NCBI GenBank assembly: GCA_951799405.1
Contig: OX637343.1
Coordinates: 2,976,001 to 3,040,000 of the forward strand
Length of the DNA stretch: 64,000 bases
Origin: Agapetus fuscipes
Taxonomy: Eukaryota; Arthropoda; Insecta; Trichoptera; Glossosomatidae
Direction of reading: 5' to 3'
The notes under the pieces: generated by a model
The model's database searches: none
Told to the model about the DNA's origin: nothing
Seen by the model: the letters and a program-made list of their open reading frames with translations, nothing else
Shown here: piece after piece, positions 61,758 to 64,000 of the stretch
How the letters are laid out: every line of letters starts with the position of its first letter
Numbering within the stretch: the stretch's first letter is position 1
Made by a program: the position numbers and the translations under genes

Positions 61758-63848
61758 TCAGAGGCGCTGTGCAAGTAGGAACCTTACAGCTTTCTCCTTA
61801 AATTTGATTACGTCACTAGTTTGCTTGATTTCCGCTGGTACTTTATTATATTCATCAAATCCTCTGTGCACAACTCCTCTGTCATATTTCACTGTTCTTA
61901 CTTTTAACTTTCTTAAATCATTTTTCCCTCTAGTATCATAACTATGTACATCCTTATTTCTAATTATGAATTTATCCAAATAAACAGGCAATAACTTATT
62001 TTCTAATCTATATATAAACATAAATGCATTCAACTTAAGATACTCCTCCACATTCAACCACTTAAGCTAACCAACATATCTGAAATTTTAGTATCATACT
62101 TCTGATTTAGAATCATTCTCATCGCTTTATTTTGTAATTTTTGGAACAAATTAAGATATTCTGTATTTGCCATGTACATAATTGTTGAGCAATATGAGAA
62201 ATGAGGCTTAATCATAGTATTATAAACATTTATTTTATATTCAGTATTTAAAAATTTCTTTATCCTACTTAATAATCCTATTTTTTTGCTAACTTTTTTA
62301 ATTATATGATCAAAATGGTACTTAAAATTTAACTTATCATCTATTATGTTGGCGAATAGGGTTTATTAAATTGGAATTTGTTTTTGTTTGTAAATGGATA
62401 TTTTGTATTTGAATATTATTATTTAATGATGTATAAAATGTAATTTGTCGTGTGTGTGTGTTCCTTGACTTATAGGTTGGTATGCGGCTGACCACCCATG
62501 CTGTAAAAATGGTTCACTTTGCCAATGTCACCCCTGTCTCAGGGAAGGACGGCAAGAGTTGCAGGGTGTATGTCCATTTGAGATTTGATTTTTATGTTGT
62601 AGGTTCACATGAGGCATGTGCAAGCGCGAACTTGTACGTGTCTGGTTGTGAGAATGCATGTAATGTGAATCTTCAATGTAACATATCCTTGCAACTTAGA
62701 TTAGATTAGATTAGATATTATAATACCTAAATACTTAATTTTATCAACTATTTCTAATTTCTTATTATAAACCTGAACATTAATGTTACATTTATTTCTA
62801 TTATTCAGTATTATTACTTTTGATTTCTCAGTGTTAAATTTTAATTTATTCTTATTAAACCACTTTTCTGTATTTTTCATAACATTATTAACTTCTCTTT
62901 CTATAATATTTATATCTTCATCAACAAAATATATTAATGTGTCGTCTGCAAACAAATGCAACCTACATCCACTGCCAGTGGTAATATTTATGATGTCATT
63001 TATATACAAAATGAATAAAATTGGCCCCAATTTGGATCCTTGTGGTACGCCACTGACAATTTCCCTTTGGTTGGAACATTTGTTGGAGATTTTAACTTTT
63101 TGTTTGCGCATCAATAAGTAGTTGCTTATCCATTTTATAACTGTCCCTCCAATACCCATCATTTTCAATTTTTCTACTAGTAAACTTCTGTCGATCGTTT
63201 CAAATGCTCTTTTAAAATCGAGGAATACCGCTGTTACGATCTTTTTACTATTTATCTCCTCAATCCAATTATTTAACACTATCTGTATAGCTGTTTCTGT
63301 TGAGTGCTTAATTCGAAATCCTGATTGTTCTTCAATCAAAATCTTCTTATCATCAATAAATTTCTTGATTTGGATGCTTATTATTTCTTCTATTATTTTT
63401 TCCAAGAAAGGTAACATATTTATTGGTCTGTAATCACTTGCTTCAATAGGGTTCTTGATTTTTGGGATTGGAATAATTGTGGCCACTTTAAGTATTTTAG
63501 GCATAACTCCTTTAGTTAATATAATATTTATGAGTTCCACTAGTGTAACTTCAATTTCTTGCCAAATACTGATAATATATTTCTTGTCAATAACATCAGT
63601 ACTTGATCCTTTTTTTGTATTATTAATAATTTCAAATAGTTTTTCCTTGTCAATTTTTTTAAAATTTTCTAACGTAATGTTGTAATTTTCTGTATCTTTA
63701 TTTTGTTCATTTTGGTTTGGTTCAGCCTCATCAACAATTGATTTAGTTATTTCCAGTATGCTATCAATATAATATTTATTTAGTTTTTCTGCTATTTCTT
63801 CTTCATTTTTGATTTTTGTATCATCAATTTTTGTATCATCAATTTTTT
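61758..63848 (-). pseudogene. LINE3 reverse transcriptase, broken
   Basis: Open minus frame from about 63848 to 62711: IIPIPKIKNPIEASDYRPIN, EEQSGFRIKHSTETAIQIVL, AVFLDFKRAFETIDRSLLVE, VSGVPQGSKLGPILFILYIN and LHLFADDTLIYFVDED (catalytic FADD). The frame is cut inside KYLGIII by the LINE1 insertion. After it, DDKLNFKYHFDHIIKK and PHFSYCSTIMYMANTEYLN resume. A one-base loss near 62063 shifts the frame before WLNVEEYLKLNAFMF, which then runs to the stop at 61758. Confidence 0.85.
62348..62710 (+). mobile_element. LINE1 3' UTR insertion inside LINE3, with target duplication
   Basis: A 363-bp insert begins exactly at the LINE1 stop region (gttggcgaatag) and ends in ttagattagattagattaga. It is flanked by tattat at 62342-62347 and 62711-62716. 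Removing it restores the LINE3 codons KYLGIIIDDKLNF. Confidence 0.9.
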
Positions 63849-63849
63849 A

Positions 63850-64000
63850 GATTAGCATTTTGTATTATGTTTTACTTTTAATACACATTATTATTTTTTT
63901 ATTTTAAAAATGTAATTTGTTGTGTATGTTCCTTGACTCATAGGTTGATATGCGGCTGACCACCCACGTTGTAGAAAATGGTTCACTTTGCTAATGTCAC
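63850..64000 (+). mobile_element. LINE1 3' UTR copy, running off the window
   Basis: From gtaatttgttgtgtatgttc to the window end it follows the same UTR as 62440-62530. Confidence 0.7.

Larger units (their letters stand above)
61672..63848 (-). mobile_element. LINE3 (CR1/Jockey-like retrotransposon), interrupted
   Basis: The minus strand runs from about 63848 to a 3' poly-A (poly-T at 61672-61696). It contains an RT and C-terminus split by an inserted LINE1 UTR (62348-62710). The endonuclease is absent, so it is 5'-truncated. Confidence 0.85.

Overview
The window is nuclear DNA of an animal, very probably an insect. Short GC-richer exons sit in long AT-rich introns with GT-AG boundaries. The second gene belongs to a protease-homolog family typical of arthropod haemolymph. 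The repeats (APE-type LINEs, Penelope-like relics, tRNA-derived SINEs, hAT and TTAA-flanked MITEs) also suit an insect, perhaps a hemipteran, but I cannot fix the species.

Positions 3422-53558 (+) hold the last 53 coding exons of a cytoplasmic dynein 1 heavy chain gene (Dhc64C/DYNC1H1 type), from AAA2 through AAA3, AAA4, the stalk with its microtubule-binding domain (MTBD), AAA5, AAA6 and the C-terminal domain to the stop codon. The spliced exons stay in frame for 7380 nt (2459 residues plus stop). The tail, linker and AAA1 lie left of the window. No exon could be placed in 1-3421, which is repeats.

The most notable host feature is a pair of alternative exons, 25a (26568-26763) and 25b (30216-30414). 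They encode the same piece of the distal stalk and N-terminal MTBD and are about 73% identical. They have the same boundary phases, and lengths such that including both or neither makes a premature stop. They look like mutually exclusive exons offering two microtubule-binding interfaces.

From 53559 to 59723 lies the dynein 3' UTR, then intergenic DNA with a 129-bp satellite and old LINE pieces. On the minus strand, convergent with dynein, 59724-61484 holds the last four exons of a clip-type serine protease homolog whose catalytic Ser is replaced by Gly. From 61555 to the end are nested LINEs.

The introns are a museum of mobile DNA: two RTE-like LINE families (LINE1, with a 360-bp 3' UTR and AGATT-type tail; LINE2, with a 943-codon open ORF), a CR1/Jockey-like LINE3, CR1/L2-like tails, three tRNA-derived SINE families, several MITEs with clear target-site duplications, Penelope-like relics with hammerhead-like motifs, and a 23-bp minisatellite. 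A recurrent short block encoding the reverse-transcriptase motif PQGSxLGPxLF occurs in at least a dozen introns, some hardly larger than the block. I cannot explain that pattern fully.
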